From the NCBI GenBank assembly GCA_012744295.1, contig JAAYIB010000101.1, positions 1-5,056 of the forward strand: a stretch of 5,056 nucleotides of DNA, read 5' to 3'. Of the stretch, positions 3,852 through 5,056 are shown one piece after another. How positions within the stretch are numbered: the stretch's first letter is position 1; each line of letters begins with the position of its first letter. Made by a program: the position numbers and the translations under genes. The notes below the pieces were generated by a model. The model had not been told where the DNA came from. It searched no databases and worked only from the letters and a program-made list of their open reading frames with translations. The DNA is from Acholeplasmataceae bacterium. GTDB lineage: Bacteria > Bacillota > Negativicutes > Acidaminococcales > Acidaminococcaceae.

Positions 3852-5056
3852 CTAAAGCACTTCCTCCTCCACCAGAAGCTCAGGCCCGGTTTCTTCGCCC
3901 GGCACTTCCGGCAGCTCGTATAGCGCAAACCTTTCAAAATAGGAGTATTCAGGCGTATAGGCGGCCTTGTAGGTACCATACGGCATATTGCGTTCGAGGA
4001 AGGCCAGATGGTTATCCCCGCTGAAACGCTGGTTGTAGACATAATAGTAATCTTCCAGGCCTGCGAGAACGCCGTTGCTGATCTGCATATGGTAGCTGTC
4101 TGTGAAATACAGGTTCATCCAGTTGCCGATATAGCCCTCCCGCTGCCAGTCCGCAAGCGCGTTCTTGGGATTGAAGTCTTCCGCGTTGTTCCAGAAGATG
4201 CTGTCGCTGCCGTCCCGAAGAGGCGGCAAGCCGTAAACCGCCGTCGTCATATCCCTGTTGCTGAAATGTGCAACGTCGACAATGCTGAGCTTGTCGATAT
4301 AGAATTTACCGCCGTCGACATGCACCTCTGCCTCCCGGGCCCAAAGCTTGTCAATACGCACTCCGTTCGGTGCTTCGATGCTGCCGATGGCAAATCTTCC
4401 GATCGGTTCATCGGGACGCGAGCTGTTGGGGCTGATCAGGAACATTGACGTGGAGCCTTCGCGCTGCTTAAGGCTTCCTATAGTGAGAAGGTTGGTGTTC
4501 AAGCCGAGCTTGCTGCCGACCGTTACATCCTTCACCGAAGTTTGGCCGTTCATGTCCAGGTTCGACAAAAGAACTATGTCTCCGTCAATGCTGCAGATAG
4601 TGATATTACCGGCATCAGTTGCCGCAGAAGCCGTATTCGCGGCATAAAGAGCGTGGAAGTCGATGTCGCCCTTCTTTGTATAGAGAGCTACCGAGCCGTT
4701 CAAGGCTGAAAGCTTCACATCCTGCGCTTCCGGATCTTCGTCAATGTGGCTGCTCGTGATATTGCCTTCGTTTGTCGTAACGCCGATATCGCCGTTTTGC
4801 GCGACAGCGCCGGCCCCAAAGAAAATGTTCCCCTTGTTTGTTACCGCAGCGTTAATATTCTGTCCGGCATTTAAGGCTGCAGTACTCGAAATATCACCGT
4901 TAGCGGCTGTAAGCCCGATATCTCTGCCGGCATTAACGGAGCCGGAATTATTAATGCTCCCGGCGGCCATCAGCATGGCGTCCTGAATCGCATTCACCGC
5001 GCCGGAGTTTGTAATGCTGCCCGAAGTCGACGTCAGTCCGGCCATAAGTCCGGAAG
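3852..5056 (-). CDS. C-terminal part of a large filamentous-haemagglutinin-like surface adhesin (5' end outside window)
   Basis: The frame is open through the right edge, so the ATG at 5045 is an internal Met and the real start lies beyond the window; at least 400 residues are visible. Numbering from that Met, residues 8 to about 190 are imperfect repeats of 20-23 residues built on GSINNSGSVNAG, GDISSTAALNAG, GNIFFGAGAVAQ, GDIGVTTNEG and GNITSSH-like units. They are rich in Asn, Gly, Ser and Ala, as in the right-handed beta-helix of filamentous haemagglutinins secreted by two-partner systems. From about 190 the repeats stop and a unique domain begins (IGSIEAPNGVRIDKLW at 220-235, SIFWNNAEDFNPKNALADWQ at 282-301, then tyrosine-rich DYYYVYNQRFSGDNH at 332-346). 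The protein ends in an acidic tail, LLVEEEVL. No autotransporter barrel, sorting signal, LysM or SLH motif is visible. The end resembles large filamentous adhesins of Negativicutes, but that is a recollection and not a search result. Confidence 0.75.
   Translation of the reverse strand, partial: SGLMAGLTSTSGSITNSGAVNAIQDAMLMAAGSINNSGSVNAGRDIGLTAANGDISSTAALNAGQNINAAVTNKGNIFFGAGAVAQNGDIGVTTNEGNITSSHIDEDPEAQDVKLSALNGSVALYTKKGDIDFHALYAANTASAATDAGNITICSIDGDIVLLSNLDMNGQTSVKDVTVGSKLGLNTNLLTIGSLKQREGSTSMFLISPNSSRPDEPIGRFAIGSIEAPNGVRIDKLWAREAEVHVDGGKFYIDKLSIVDVAHFSNRDMTTAVYGLPPLRDGSDSIFWNNAEDFNPKNALADWQREGYIGNWMNLYFTDSYHMQISNGVLAGLEDYYYVYNQRFSGDNHLAFLERNMPYGTYKAAYTPEYSYFERFALYELPEVPGEETGPELLVEEEVL
4864..5030 (-). 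repeat. Degenerate 60-63 bp tandem repeats in the adhesin
   Basis: The DNA itself shows the repeat. The segment starting at 4931 (cattaacggagccgg...) recurs at 4991 (cattcaccgcgccgg...) with a period of 60 nt, including shared GCCGGA and TAATGCT blocks. The segment around 4864 (ccggcattta) matches that at 4927 (ccggcattaa) with a period of 63 nt. These steps of 20 and 21 codons equal one beta-helix coil, and they point to growth by in-frame duplication followed by divergence. The repeat tract probably continues past the right edge. Confidence 0.7.

Noticed and set aside
3770..4042. A 90-codon minus-strand frame overlapping the adhesin end and the YbjN-like start
   Set aside because: It crosses the intergenic hairpin, lies out of frame with both genes, and its translation looks like low-complexity shadow sequence.

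Overview
The window reads as one accessory, cell-envelope region in which every recognisable gene lies on the minus strand. From right to left, in the direction of transcription, it holds five things. First is the 3' end of a large repetitive surface adhesin of the filamentous-haemagglutinin type. Second is a small YbjN-like protein. Third is a secreted N-terminal-nucleophile amide hydrolase of the C45 / choloylglycine-hydrolase-like superfamily. Fourth is a GT-B glycosyltransferase. Fifth is a GDP-mannose 3,5-epimerase-like short-chain dehydratase/epimerase.

Organism: the base composition looks intermediate (roughly half G+C, by eye). Three genes have very strong purine-rich Shine-Dalgarno sequences (GGGGAG or GGGAGG, 5-7 nt from the start), as in Firmicutes. 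Large beta-helix adhesins, by contrast, are typical of organisms with an outer membrane. Together these suggest a diderm Firmicute such as a member of the Negativicutes. This is an inference from style, not from a marker gene.

Layout: positions 1-109 hold no gene I can support, only two short open frames at the left edge that might be the tail of a plus-strand gene. A strong hairpin with T-runs on both sides (103-161) ends the leftward operon and could serve as a bidirectional terminator. The epimerase (197-1159), glycosyltransferase (1180-2382) and hydrolase (2422-3255) are spaced by 20 and 39 nt and form a likely operon. A hairpin at 3290-3325 separates this operon from the YbjN-like gene (3364-3795). 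A G:C-rich hairpin at 3817-3839 separates that gene from the adhesin (3852 to beyond 5056). No intergenic stretch exceeds 300 bases, and I saw no convincing sigma-70 promoter in any of them.

How the genes may work together: the epimerase would turn GDP-D-mannose into GDP-L-galactose or GDP-L-gulose. The glycosyltransferase could place a sugar on an extracellular polysaccharide, glycolipid or protein. The hydrolase would act outside the cytoplasm on an amide bond. The adhesin would sit on the surface. A shared surface-decoration role is plausible but rests on gene order alone. I found no tRNA, rRNA, CRISPR array, insertion sequence or phage feature.
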